Origin: Pelomonas lactea
GTDB lineage: Bacteria > Pseudomonadota > Gammaproteobacteria > Burkholderiales > Burkholderiaceae_C
Direction: 5' to 3'
NCBI RefSeq assembly: GCF_043555885.1
Contig: NZ_JBIGHX010000002.1
Location: 886,358 to 950,357 of the forward strand
Length of the DNA: 64,000 bases
The notes under the pieces are model-generated. The model worked only from the letters and a program-made list of their open reading frames with translations. It did not search any database and was not told the DNA's origin. Numbering within the stretch: position 1 is the stretch's first letter; each line of letters opens with the position of its first letter. This document shows, piece by piece, positions 1 through 7,944 of the stretch. A program made the translations under genes and the position numbers.

Positions 1-500
1 TGCCGGCCGGCGCGGACGGCTCACGCGAGGAAGGCGGCTACACGCTGAAGAACGGCGTGAAGACCACGATCTATGACGCCGCGATGGCCTACATCGCCGA
101 GGGCACGCCCACCGTCATCTTTGCCGGCGAGGAGTACGGCACAGGCTCCAGCCGTGACTGGGCGGCCAAGGGCACGCAGCTGCTGGGCATCAAGGCGGTC
201 GTGGCCAAGAGCTTCGAGCGCATCCACCGCAGCAACCTGATCGGCATGGGCGTGCTGCCGCTGCAGTTCAAGGCCGGCACGAGCTGGGAGTCACTCGGGC
301 TGACCGGCGCCGAGACCGTCGACATCCGGCTGGCCGACGAGATCAAGCCTCAGGGTGACGGGCAGATGACCCTCACGCGGCCCGACGGCTCGACGCAGGT
401 CGTGCCGCTGACGCTTCGCATCGACACGGCCATCGAGGTGGACTACTACTTCCACGGCGGCATCTTGCCGTTCGTGCTGCGCCAATTGTTGGCCTCGTGA
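1..500 (+). CDS. acnA: Aconitate hydratase A, C-terminal part (5' end outside window)
   Basis: This is the last ~165 residues of aconitase, which interconverts citrate and isocitrate in the TCA cycle in the cytoplasm. The reading frame is open from base 3 and ends with TGA at 498-500. What is visible is the C-terminal swivel domain, including the conserved stretch YGTGSSRDWAAKGT, where the GSSRD serine and arginine belong to the active site, and the IHRSNLIGMGVLPLQF segment typical of the AcnA/IRP branch. The iron-sulfur ligand cysteines lie upstream of the window. The next gene starts at a GTG that overlaps the stop codon, so translation may be coupled. Identification is firm; the start cannot be seen. 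Confidence 0.97.
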   Translation, partial: PAGADGSREEGGYTLKNGVKTTIYDAAMAYIAEGTPTVIFAGEEYGTGSSRDWAAKGTQLLGIKAVVAKSFERIHRSNLIGMGVLPLQFKAGTSWESLGLTGAETVDIRLADEIKPQGDGQMTLTRPDGSTQVVPLTLRIDTAIEVDYYFHGGILPFVLRQLLAS

Positions 501-1759
501 GTTTGCGGGCCGAGCGCCGGGCCGCTCCCAAGCCGGCCCGCCTGGGGCGATGTGCGTGCGGCTCGACGCCGCACGCATCGCCGTCCCCGCGGGGGACCGA
601 CCAGGCCTGCTCGCGCTCAGCGGGAGCAAGCCTGGGCGAGGGGCACCATTTCGCGGGCCTCGACCTGCTGCGCAGCATCGCCATCGTCTGGGTGATGCTG
701 TTCCATTCCTTCCTCGTCGGCGGCCTGGGGCCGGACTTTGCGTGGCTGTCGCGCTTCGGCTGGATGGGCGTGGACATCTTCTTCGTGCTCAGCGGCTTCC
801 TGATCGGCTCGCAGCTGCTGCGCTCGCTGCAGCGCGGCGAGAGGTTGTCGCTGCGCGACTTCTACTGGCGCCGCGCCTGGCGCATCCTGCCGGCCTTCGC
901 CGTCGTGCTGGCCGTCTACGTGGCCTTCCCCGTGCTGCGCGAGGCGCCGGGGCTGGCGCCGTGGTGGCAGTTCGCCACGTTCACGCTGAACCTGCTCATC
1001 GACTACTCGCGCCACCAGGCCTTCTCGCATGCCTGGTCGCTGTGCGTGGAGGAGCACTTCTACCTGCTGTTCCCTGCCGTCGCATGGGCGATGACGCTCC
1101 GACCGTCCGCCCCGCGCTTCGCCGCACTGTGCGTGGCACTCGTGGCGCTGGGCATCGCGCTGCGCACCGGCGTCTGGCTGCACGACGACGCGCTGCAGCC
1201 GCCGCGCAACTGGTTCATCGAGGACATCTACTACCCGACCTGGATGCGGCTGGACGGCCTGCTGATGGGCGTCGTGCTGGCCACGCTGTGCGTCTACCGG
1301 CCCGCGCTGTGGGCGCGGCTGCAGGCGCGCTCCACGGCGCTGCTGCTGGCCGGCCTGTCCGCCGCGGGCGGCGCGATGTGGCTGTTCACGGACCGCACCG
1401 GGCTGCTGGCCAACGCCATCGGCTGGCCGCTGCTGTCGCTGGGCTTCGGGCTGCTGGTGCTGTCGGCGACGGCGCCGCGCGGCGGGCTGGGGCGCTGGGC
1501 GGTGCCGGGCGCCGGCTGGCTGGCGGCCACGTCATACAGCCTCTACCTGAGTCACAAGCTGGTGATGCATGCGGTGCACCAGTGGCTGGCCCCGGCGCTG
1601 GCGTTGCAGGGGCTGACGCTGTTCGCTGCGCATGCGGTGGCCATCCTCGCCGGCGGGGCGGTGCTGCACTACGCCGTGGAGCGCCCGGGGCTGCGGCTGC
1701 GCGACCTGGCTTCGCCCGCTGTCAGCCCGCGCCTGCAGCGTCGACGGGCGCCCGGCTGA
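497..1759 (+). CDS. Acyltransferase 3 family membrane protein (OafA/YrhL type)
   Basis: A 420-residue integral membrane protein of the acyltransferase-3 family, which moves acetyl or other acyl groups onto surface glycans or lipids. The conserved core begins near residue 53 (FAGLDLLRSIAIVWVMLFH, with the family's catalytic-type histidine at about residue 70), followed by GVDIFFVLSGFLIG and roughly ten hydrophobic segments. The only in-frame starts before the core are GTG 497 and TTG 503, so the first ~50 residues (rich in Arg, Ala, Ser and Pro) look unlike the family and are encoded by a run of hairpins. Either the protein really has this odd N-terminus, or the start is disrupted. The acceptor cannot be told from sequence. 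Confidence 0.88.
   Translation: MSLRAERRAAPKPARLGRCACGSTPHASPSPRGTDQACSRSAGASLGEGHHFAGLDLLRSIAIVWVMLFHSFLVGGLGPDFAWLSRFGWMGVDIFFVLSGFLIGSQLLRSLQRGERLSLRDFYWRRAWRILPAFAVVLAVYVAFPVLREAPGLAPWWQFATFTLNLLIDYSRHQAFSHAWSLCVEEHFYLLFPAVAWAMTLRPSAPRFAALCVALVALGIALRTGVWLHDDALQPPRNWFIEDIYYPTWMRLDGLLMGVVLATLCVYRPALWARLQARSTALLLAGLSAAGGAMWLFTDRTGLLANAIGWPLLSLGFGLLVLSATAPRGGLGRWAVPGAGWLAATSYSLYLSHKLVMHAVHQWLAPALALQGLTLFAAHAVAILAGGAVLHYAVERPGLRLRDLASPAVSPRLQRRRAPG
518..633 (+). repeat. Run of four consecutive hairpins at the acnA/acyltransferase junction
   Basis: Four inverted repeats follow one another: arms 518-523/535-540; 547-562/568-581 (about 14 bp with a 2-nt bulge and loop TCGAC); 583-588/592-597 (perfect GTCCCC/GGGGAC); and 603-612/624-633 (10 bp with one mismatch). 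They fill the space between the acnA stop and the first conserved acyltransferase codon. No T-run follows, so this is not a standard intrinsic terminator. It resembles the structured dispersed intergenic elements of Burkholderiales, but that is only my impression. Confidence 0.6.
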
Positions 1760-1816
1760 CAGACGACCGGCGCCCGGGCAACTACCGTCTTTGCATTCCC
1801 GCTGAAGGTAGTTGCG

Positions 1817-2974
1817 ATGACCTGGAACGAATTTCTGCGCCGCGCCGCGACGGCGCTGCCCGACGTGGACTGGACCGACGTGCTGCCGGCCGTGCTGGCC
1901 GGCATCGTCACCGTGCTCGTCATCAAGGCCGGCCTCAAGCTGGCCATCCAGCGGCTGCGGGTACTGTCGCAGCGCACCCGCACGACGGTGGACGACGGCC
2001 TGGTGCGCGTGCTGGAGCGCACCAGCACCGCGCTGATCTGCGCCGTGGGCCTGCTGGTGGGCCTGGGCCTGCTGCCGCTGGATGACCGCTGGCACGGCCG
2101 CGTCTCGCAACTGTGGTTCGCCGTCGTGGCGCTGCAGCTGGGGCTGTGGGGCCAGCAGGCCATCACGCTGGGTCTGCAGGCGCAGCAGCAGCGCAACGGC
2201 CAGGGCAGCGGCGCGCTGTCGGCATCGGCCACGCTGCTGAGCTGGGGGCTGCGCGGCGCGCTGTGGGTGATCGTCGTGCTGGCCGTGCTGTCCAACCTGG
2301 GCGTCAACATCACGGCCTTCGTCGCCAGCCTGGGCATCGGTGGCATCGCGCTGGCGCTGGCGGTGCAGAACATCCTGGGTGACCTGTTCGCGTCGCTGGC
2401 CATCGCGGTGGACAAGCCTTTCGAGGTGGGCGACTCCATCACGGTCGGTGACGTGACGGGTACGGTGGAGCGCGTGGGCCTGAAGACGACGCGCATCCGC
2501 GCGCTGGGCGGCGAGCAGATCGTCATGTCCAACGCCGAGCTGCTCAAGCGCACGGTGGCCAACTTCAAGCGCCTGCAGACGCGCCGCGTGCTGCTGAGCT
2601 TCGGCATCACGACAGACGCCAGCGCCGACGAGGTCGCGGCCATCCCGCCGCTGATCAAGGAACTCGTCGCCGCCGACCCGATGCTGGAGCTGGCACGTGC
2701 GCACTTCAAGGGCTTTGGCGACAACGCGCTGAACTTCGAGGTGGTCTACCGCGTGAAGGACCCCAGCTACGACGTCTACATGGACCACCAGCAGGCGCTC
2801 AACCTGGCCCTGATGCGCGCGCTGCAGCAGCGTGGCATCCGCATCGCGTTCCAGACGCAGACGGTCAACCTCGTCGGCGCGCCGTTGCAGCAGGTGGCTG
2901 GCGCGCCACCCGCCGCCGCACCGGCCCGGGCGCAGCCAACGCCCGGCCAGCGCCCTCTTCCCGCGGCGAGTTGA
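1817..2974 (+). CDS. Mechanosensitive ion channel family protein (MscS type)
   Basis: A 385-residue inner-membrane channel that opens on membrane tension to release solutes after osmotic downshock. Around five hydrophobic segments fill the first ~200 residues. The pore helix and the MscS beta domain are clear: a Gly/Ala-rich helix (ASLGIGGIALALAVQNILGD) followed by FEVGDSITVGDVTGTVERVG and the IRALGGEQIVMSNAEL motif. The C-terminus ends in an Ala/Pro-rich tail. The ATG at 1817 has a purine-rich stretch (GAAGG) upstream. The downstream antiporter begins at or just past this gene's stop, so the two form an osmotic/ion operon. It is longer than the 286-residue E. coli MscS and closer to YbdG/YnaI-type relatives. 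Confidence 0.93.
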   Translation: MTWNEFLRRAATALPDVDWTDVLPAVLAGIVTVLVIKAGLKLAIQRLRVLSQRTRTTVDDGLVRVLERTSTALICAVGLLVGLGLLPLDDRWHGRVSQLWFAVVALQLGLWGQQAITLGLQAQQQRNGQGSGALSASATLLSWGLRGALWVIVVLAVLSNLGVNITAFVASLGIGGIALALAVQNILGDLFASLAIAVDKPFEVGDSITVGDVTGTVERVGLKTTRIRALGGEQIVMSNAELLKRTVANFKRLQTRRVLLSFGITTDASADEVAAIPPLIKELVAADPMLELARAHFKGFGDNALNFEVVYRVKDPSYDVYMDHQQALNLALMRALQQRGIRIAFQTQTVNLVGAPLQQVAGAPPAAAPARAQPTPGQRPLPAAS

Positions 2975-2976
2975 CC

Positions 2977-4185
2977 ATGCCGCACGGCGGCGCTGCCGAC
3001 CTGCTGACAGCCGCCGCGGCGGCGCTGGTGTTGATCGCCATCGCCGGCGCGCTGTACACGCACCGCTTCGGACTGTCGCACCTGCTGGTGTTCCTCATCG
3101 TCGGCATGCTGGCCGGCGTGGACGGGCCGCTGGGCCTGCCGTTCGACAACCATGCCGCCGCGGTGCACGTGGGCAATCTCGCGCTGGCGCTGATCCTGTT
3201 CGACGGCGGCCTGCGCACCCGCTGGGGCCAGGTGCGCGACGGCATGCTGCCGGCCAGCCTGCTGGCCACGGTGGGCATCGCCGCGACGGCTGGCGGCGTC
3301 GCGGTCATCGCGAAGCTGGTGCTGGACGTGCCGTGGGCGCAGGGCCTGCTGCTGGGCGCGGCCGTATCGTCGACGGACGCGTCCGCCGTGTTCGCGCAGT
3401 TCAGCGCCAGCAGGCTGAAACTGGACGAGCGACTGGCCGCCACCATCGAGGTGGAATCGGCCATCAACGACCCCATGGCCATGGTGCTGACCGTGGGCCT
3501 CATCGCGTGGATGGGCTCGCCCGACGCGTCAGGCGTCGAGGTGCTGGCGCCGCTGCTGGCGCAGCAGCTGGGCCTGGGGATGGCGCTGGGACTGGCCGGT
3601 GGCGGGCTGTTCGCGTGGTGGCTGTGCCGCCTGCCCATCACCGACGACCACGACGGCCTGGCCGCGCTGTTGATGGCCGCGCTCGGGCTGCTGCTGTTCG
3701 CCGTCACCAACCGCTTCGGTGGCTCGGGCTTCCTGGCGGTCTACCTGGCCGGGTTGCTGGTGCGGCATCGCTGCGAGCGGGTCGCGCTGCTGAGCCTGCC
3801 AGGCCTGAACGGCTACACCTGGATGGCGCAGGCCGCGCTGTTCCTGCTGCTGGGCCTGCTGGTGACGCCGCACGAGGTGTGGCGGCTGGCCGCGCCGGGG
3901 CTGCTGATCGCCGCGGGGTTGATGCTGCTGGCGCGGCCGGCGGCCGTTGTGCTGTGCCTGGCGCCGCTGCGGTTCGGCTGGCGCTCGCAGTGTTTTGTCG
4001 CCTGGTCGGGGCTGCGCGGCGGCGTGCCCATCGTGCTGGCCGCCTACCCCGTGCTGGCCGGCGTGCCGGGCGCGTGGCGGCTGTTCGACGTGGCTTTCCT
4101 GGTGGTGCTGCTGTCGCTGCTGATCCAGGGGCCCACGCTGGCGCCGCTGGCGCGGGCGTTGGGCCTCGACCGCCCAACTCGCTAG
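2977..4185 (+). CDS. Cation/proton antiporter (CPA1, NhaP/CvrA-like)
   Basis: A 402-residue polytopic membrane protein with about 12 hydrophobic segments, predicted to exchange Na+ or K+ for H+. The signature is AAVSSTDASAVF followed by VESAINDPMAMVL, the Asn-Asp pair typical of CPA1 exchangers. It stops after the membrane domain and lacks the C-terminal TrkA-C regulatory domain of CvrA/NhaP2. ATG 2977 is preferred; a TTG at 2971 overlapping the MscS stop is an alternative. The ion cannot be deduced, but pairing with an MscS channel suggests osmotic or potassium homeostasis. Confidence 0.9.
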   Translation: MPHGGAADLLTAAAAALVLIAIAGALYTHRFGLSHLLVFLIVGMLAGVDGPLGLPFDNHAAAVHVGNLALALILFDGGLRTRWGQVRDGMLPASLLATVGIAATAGGVAVIAKLVLDVPWAQGLLLGAAVSSTDASAVFAQFSASRLKLDERLAATIEVESAINDPMAMVLTVGLIAWMGSPDASGVEVLAPLLAQQLGLGMALGLAGGGLFAWWLCRLPITDDHDGLAALLMAALGLLLFAVTNRFGGSGFLAVYLAGLLVRHRCERVALLSLPGLNGYTWMAQAALFLLLGLLVTPHEVWRLAAPGLLIAAGLMLLARPAAVVLCLAPLRFGWRSQCFVAWSGLRGGVPIVLAAYPVLAGVPGAWRLFDVAFLVVLLSLLIQGPTLAPLARALGLDRPTR

Positions 4186-4209
4186 GGAGGGTCTTATAGG
4201 GTCGCCGCC

Positions 4210-4560
4210 CTAGACGACGGGAATCAGATGGGGCCGGCCCGCCACCAGCGTGATGACGCGGCGCGGCAGGCAGGTCAGCGGCGTGGTACCGGCGCGCGTG
4301 GCACGGGCCACGGCGGCGCGTGCGGCGTCCAGCAGCGCAGCCAGGCGCGGCCGCTCGCCCTCGCAGCGCGAGCGCGGGATGACGAGCGCCAGTTCGATGC
4401 TGCTGGGGCCGCTGGCATCCGGGGCCTCGACTTCGAGCCGGGCGTTCACGACGACCGTGGACGGCGTGCTCAGGCTCACATCGAGCTCGGCATCGACGAG
4501 GTCGCCCGCGACCGGCAGCTCATGGGGTGCCAGGGTGATGAGGGGTGGGTTCTTGGACAT
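4210..4560 (-). CDS. Hypothetical protein, 116 aa
   Basis: A small soluble protein without signal peptide or membrane segment. The middle (DLVDAELDVSLSTPSTVVVNARLEVEA) reads as alternating beta strands; the C-terminal half has an Ala/Arg-rich helix and ends LVAGRPHLIPVV. I do not recognise the family. The gene lies convergent to the antiporter, 24 nt from its stop, with codon use like its neighbours. No strong Shine-Dalgarno sequence is visible before the ATG at 4560. It could share a transcript with the small gene upstream at 4914-4636. Reality of the gene is likely but not certain. Confidence 0.5.
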   Translation of the reverse strand: MSKNPPLITLAPHELPVAGDLVDAELDVSLSTPSTVVVNARLEVEAPDASGPSSIELALVIPRSRCEGERPRLAALLDAARAAVARATRAGTTPLTCLPRRVITLVAGRPHLIPVV

Positions 4561-4635
4561 GGGGCGTCATCATGCAAAGCGCGTGTGACGGTGGTGGTCG
4601 GGCGCGTCGCCGCGGGGCTGTAGGACGAGGCCGCC

Positions 4636-4914
4636 TCAGGCCCGCGTGGGCAGTGGCGCCGCCAGGCGCACCGTGGGCCGCGCGAACAGCCGGCCGATCA
4701 GCGTGCGGGCGAAGAAGTAGTCGTTGCGCAGCTTCTCGCCCAGTGCATCCAGGCCGACGCGGCCGCAGGGGTCGCAGGGAATGTCCAGCCCTGCGCTCCC
4801 GGCCGTCAGCGGCTCGAAATGCAGCAGATGCGTTGACGCAACGGGCCGGTCCGGCGCGGCGGCGCACGCCGCGTCCCGTTCGGGTGGGAGCCGTGTTTCG
4901 TTCGATGGTGACAT
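4636..4914 (-). CDS. Hypothetical protein with CDPCG motif, 92 aa
   Basis: A small protein of unknown function. The start ATG at 4914 follows a good GGAGGT ribosome binding site with 4-5 nt spacing, better supported than the upstream ATG (4926) or GTG (4953). The Pro/Ala-rich N-terminus is followed by a conserved-looking block, DIPCDPCGRVGLDALGEKLR and NDYFFARTLIGRLF. The Cys-x-x-Cys pair could bind metal or be redox-active, but only two cysteines are in this motif. No signal peptide is evident from this start. It sits upstream of the 116-aa hypothetical on the same strand. Confidence 0.5.
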   Translation of the reverse strand: MSPSNETRLPPERDAACAAAPDRPVASTHLLHFEPLTAGSAGLDIPCDPCGRVGLDALGEKLRNDYFFARTLIGRLFARPTVRLAAPLPTRA

Positions 4915-5043
4915 CGTGACCTCCATGCAGAGCGCCGACAGCAGCCAGGTCACTGTGCGCGCGCCGCCGGGCCTGCGGTTGTAGGCCTGCGGCGGCGCCA
5001 GTGCGGCCGGCGCGCGCGCGTGCCTGTAGGACGGCGCCTGGCG

Positions 5044-6711
5044 TCAGGCGCCGTGGCCCTGCACCGGCACGCTGATGTCGAACCAGAAGCGGCTGCCCTG
5101 CTCCAGCCGGCTCTCCAGCCGGATCTCGCCGCCCATCATGCGCACCAGCTGGCGGCTGATGGCCAGCCCCAGGCCCGTGCCGCCGACGCGCTGCTCGGCG
5201 TTGCCGGCCTGCTCGAAGGGCTCGAACAGACGCTCCACCTGGTCTTCGGCAATGCCCACACCGCTGTCCTGCACCTCGAAGCGCAGCATCACGTGGCCCG
5301 GCAGCGTGTCGGCGCCGCGCAGCGCCGCCGCACGCAAGGTGACGCCACCGACATGCGTGAACTTCACCGCGTTGCCCAGCAGGTTCAGCAGGATCTGGCT
5401 GAGCCGCTTGTCGTCGGCCAGCACGCTGGCGGGCAGCGAAGGATCCAGCTGCAGGTCCAGCGCGATCTGCTTGTCCACCGCCATCACGCGCACGATGTCG
5501 GCCACCGCATTGAGCCGGCCGATCAGGTCCACAGGCGCCAGCCGCAGCTCCGCCTTGCCGGCCTCGATGCGCGACAGGTCCAGGATGTCGACGATCAGCG
5601 TCAGCAGGTGCTGGCCGCTGCTGTGGATGATGTCCAGGCCGTTGCGCTGCTTGGGCGTGATGCTGGCGTCCATCTTCAGGATCTGCGCATAGCCCATCAC
5701 CGCGTTCAGCGGCGTGCGCAGCTCGTGGCTCATGCGGGCGAGAAACTGGCTCTTGGCCTGGCTGGCCACCTCGGCCCGCTCCTTCGCGGCGCTGAGCTCC
5801 AGCGTGCGCTCGCGCACCAGCTCCTCCAGGTGGTCGCGGTGCGCGCCCAGCTCGGCCTCGCGCTCCTGCAGCGCGGAGATCATGCGGTTGAACGTGTGGG
5901 CCATGGCCGCGATGTCGCGCGGGCCGCCGGCCGGCGCGCGGGCGTCGCTGTCGCCACGCTCGACCTTCTCCATCGCTAGCGCCAGCGCCGCCAGCGGCCG
6001 CGTCAGCCGCAGCGCCAGGAAGCGGATCGCGAACAGGAACAGCGTCGCGAAGAACAGCGCCACGCCGAAGTTGGACAGGAACAGCGAGGCCTGCGTGCGG
6101 TGCAGCGTGGCCTTGCTCTGGATGACGCGCACATGGCCCAGCAGCTGGGCCGGCCGCATCGTCACGTCGAATGGCGTGGGCTCGGGCCGCGTCCAGACGG
6201 GCGCGGCGAAGGCCCAGCTGTCCTCCGTTTCCTCGTCCAGCCAGGGTTCGCTGGCAGCGCCCGCCGGCGGCGCGGCCGAGCGCGGCAGGTCGCGCGCCGA
6301 GCCCAGCGCCAGCAGCAATCGGCCGCGGGTGTCACGGATCTCGATGCCCATCACGTCGGGGAAGGACAGCGACGAGCGCACGGCTTCCTCGGCGTTGTCG
6401 GCCGCCGCGTACAGCAGCGCCAGCGAGCTGTTGGAGGCCAGGTTGGCCGCCACGCGGCCGCCCTGCTCCAGCAGCATGCCGCGCACCTGCAGGCCACCCT
6501 GCCAGGCATTGACCGCGGCAATCAGCAGCGCCAGTGCCAGCGCACCGATCGTGACGGCCACGCTCAGGTGGCGGCGGAACGATGCCTCGCGCAACCAGCG
6601 CACGTAGGCGCGCAGCAGCCAGGGCCGGTCCGCCGCGACCGGCGCTGGGGGCGGCGCGTCGTCGTCCCTCAGGATGCTGACGGGCGGCTGGGAGTCCAGG
6701 GGCAGGCTCAT
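5044..6711 (-). CDS. Membrane sensor histidine kinase (CHASE8-like, HAMP, HisKA, HATPase_c)
   Basis: A 555-residue sensor kinase. Transmembrane helix 1 is at about residues 50-70, a periplasmic domain follows to ~210 (its GGLQVRGMLLEQGGRVAANL region resembles CHASE8), helix 2 is at ~212-235, then HAMP and a coiled coil to ~310. The dimerisation/phosphoacceptor helix carries SHELRTPLNAVMG with the phosphorylated His at ~329. The ATPase domain shows its N, G1 (DSGVGI) and G2 (GGTGLGLAI) boxes. There is no receiver domain, and no response regulator gene is adjacent. ATG 6711 lies 1 nt after the TGA of the upstream ABC_sub_bind gene, so the two are probably cotranslated; the ligand may be sensed through that protein. 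Confidence 0.93.
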   Translation of the reverse strand: MSLPLDSQPPVSILRDDDAPPPAPVAADRPWLLRAYVRWLREASFRRHLSVAVTIGALALALLIAAVNAWQGGLQVRGMLLEQGGRVAANLASNSSLALLYAAADNAEEAVRSSLSFPDVMGIEIRDTRGRLLLALGSARDLPRSAAPPAGAASEPWLDEETEDSWAFAAPVWTRPEPTPFDVTMRPAQLLGHVRVIQSKATLHRTQASLFLSNFGVALFFATLFLFAIRFLALRLTRPLAALALAMEKVERGDSDARAPAGGPRDIAAMAHTFNRMISALQEREAELGAHRDHLEELVRERTLELSAAKERAEVASQAKSQFLARMSHELRTPLNAVMGYAQILKMDASITPKQRNGLDIIHSSGQHLLTLIVDILDLSRIEAGKAELRLAPVDLIGRLNAVADIVRVMAVDKQIALDLQLDPSLPASVLADDKRLSQILLNLLGNAVKFTHVGGVTLRAAALRGADTLPGHVMLRFEVQDSGVGIAEDQVERLFEPFEQAGNAEQRVGGTGLGLAISRQLVRMMGGEIRLESRLEQGSRFWFDISVPVQGHGA

Positions 6712-6712
6712 C

Positions 6713-7738
6713 TCAGTTGGAGGGGTAAACCATGTCGAAGCCGGACTGCGCCGTGGCGACGTCCAGCCCCAGGTGGGCTGCGGTGCGGATGTTGATGGCG
6801 GCCCGCGCGTCGCGCAGCGGCAGCACGCCGGCCGCCACCGCGCGAGGGTTGCCCAGCAGGCGTTGCGCCGAAGCGGCCAGGCTGCGGCCGAATTCGACGT
6901 TGTCGGGGTACAGCGAGAACAGCGCGCCGCGCCTGACATGGCCGACGTGGCTGGAGAACACGGCAATGGAGCGGTTCCAGCCCTCCTTGAGCACCAGCGA
7001 CAGCACGACGTTGTCGTCCACCGTCGTCGGGTCCTGAGGCAGCCAGAGCGCGTCGCGCGCCGGGTCGGCCGCGGCCAGCAGTTGGGAGTACAGGCGCAGC
7101 GCGCCGGCCTGGTCGGTGGCCTCCTGGGCCAGCAGCTCCATGCCCTCGCCGCGGGCGGCATCGCGGGCCAGCCGCGCCAGCCAGCCATTGAGCCTGGGGT
7201 CGTAGACCAGATGCACGCGGCGCGTGCCGGGGCGCAGCTTCTTCAGCCGGGCCAGCATCAGCGCGGGGTCGGGCGCCAGCGTGTGCACGGGGAAGCTGCG
7301 CGCCTCGGACTCCTGCACCGACACCACGCAGCCCACCAGCACCGCCAGCTCGTCGGCCAGCGCGGCGGCGATGCGCATGCCGCCGCGGCCCAGGCCGATC
7401 AGCACCTTGGCATCGCGTCGCCGCACGTCGTCGGCCACCTGCGCGGGGCTGGCGCTGCCGGCCATGGCCAGGCTGGTCACCGTGCCGCCCAGCCGGTCCT
7501 CGATGCCCGAGATGATGGTCATGAACACCTGCTTGAACGGCTCGGCCAGTTCGGGGTAGACGACCACCAGCGACCGGCCCGGATCGGCCGCCTGCGCGGC
7601 CCCTCCCGTCAACGCCATGGCACCGCCCAGGGCCTGGCGCAACAGGGCACGGCGCGTCGCATGACAGGGGTAACCGGGCTCGATCAAGTGGAAAGGACTC
7701 TGTAGCAAAGCCGGGGCGAAGTGGGCGGCATTATGCAA
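6713..7738 (-). CDS. ABC_sub_bind-type periplasmic substrate-binding protein
   Basis: A 341-residue exported protein with the periplasmic-binding fold. The N-terminal region has an Arg-Arg containing segment (TRRALLRQALGGAMALTGGA) ending near AQAAD, which looks like a Sec or Tat signal. The frame opens at TTG 7738; no ATG lies in frame before the signal, so the exact start is uncertain. No ABC permease or ATPase gene is nearby. Instead the gene is followed after 1 nt by a sensor kinase and is divergent from a TonB-dependent receptor. This suggests a sensing role, presenting ligand to the kinase, rather than transport. The substrate is unknown. Confidence 0.8.
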   Translation of the reverse strand: MHNAAHFAPALLQSPFHLIEPGYPCHATRRALLRQALGGAMALTGGAAQAADPGRSLVVVYPELAEPFKQVFMTIISGIEDRLGGTVTSLAMAGSASPAQVADDVRRRDAKVLIGLGRGGMRIAAALADELAVLVGCVVSVQESEARSFPVHTLAPDPALMLARLKKLRPGTRRVHLVYDPRLNGWLARLARDAARGEGMELLAQEATDQAGALRLYSQLLAAADPARDALWLPQDPTTVDDNVVLSLVLKEGWNRSIAVFSSHVGHVRRGALFSLYPDNVEFGRSLAASAQRLLGNPRAVAAGVLPLRDARAAINIRTAAHLGLDVATAQSGFDMVYPSN

Positions 7739-7944
7739 AGCATTGGCCTGTCGCCTCGCGTCAAATGCGTGAGCGGCCGCGCGCTGGCCTGCGGCCCTGC
7801 ACCGTCCGCGGCCGTGGGATGCCCGGCTGGGCGGGATGGGCAGAGTTCACGGACCGCAAGCCGGGATCGCCGCGCATGCGGGCGCGGCCCCGCGGCGCCC
7901 CCACAATACGCGCCCATTCACCGCCCACCTCGGAGACGCTGGCA

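Noticed and set aside
1532..2788. 418-residue open frame on the minus strand
   Set aside because: It lies entirely opposite the acyltransferase and MscS genes, has His/Gln/Arg-biased composition from high-GC codons, and no domain. It is a shadow, like other long antisense frames in this window.
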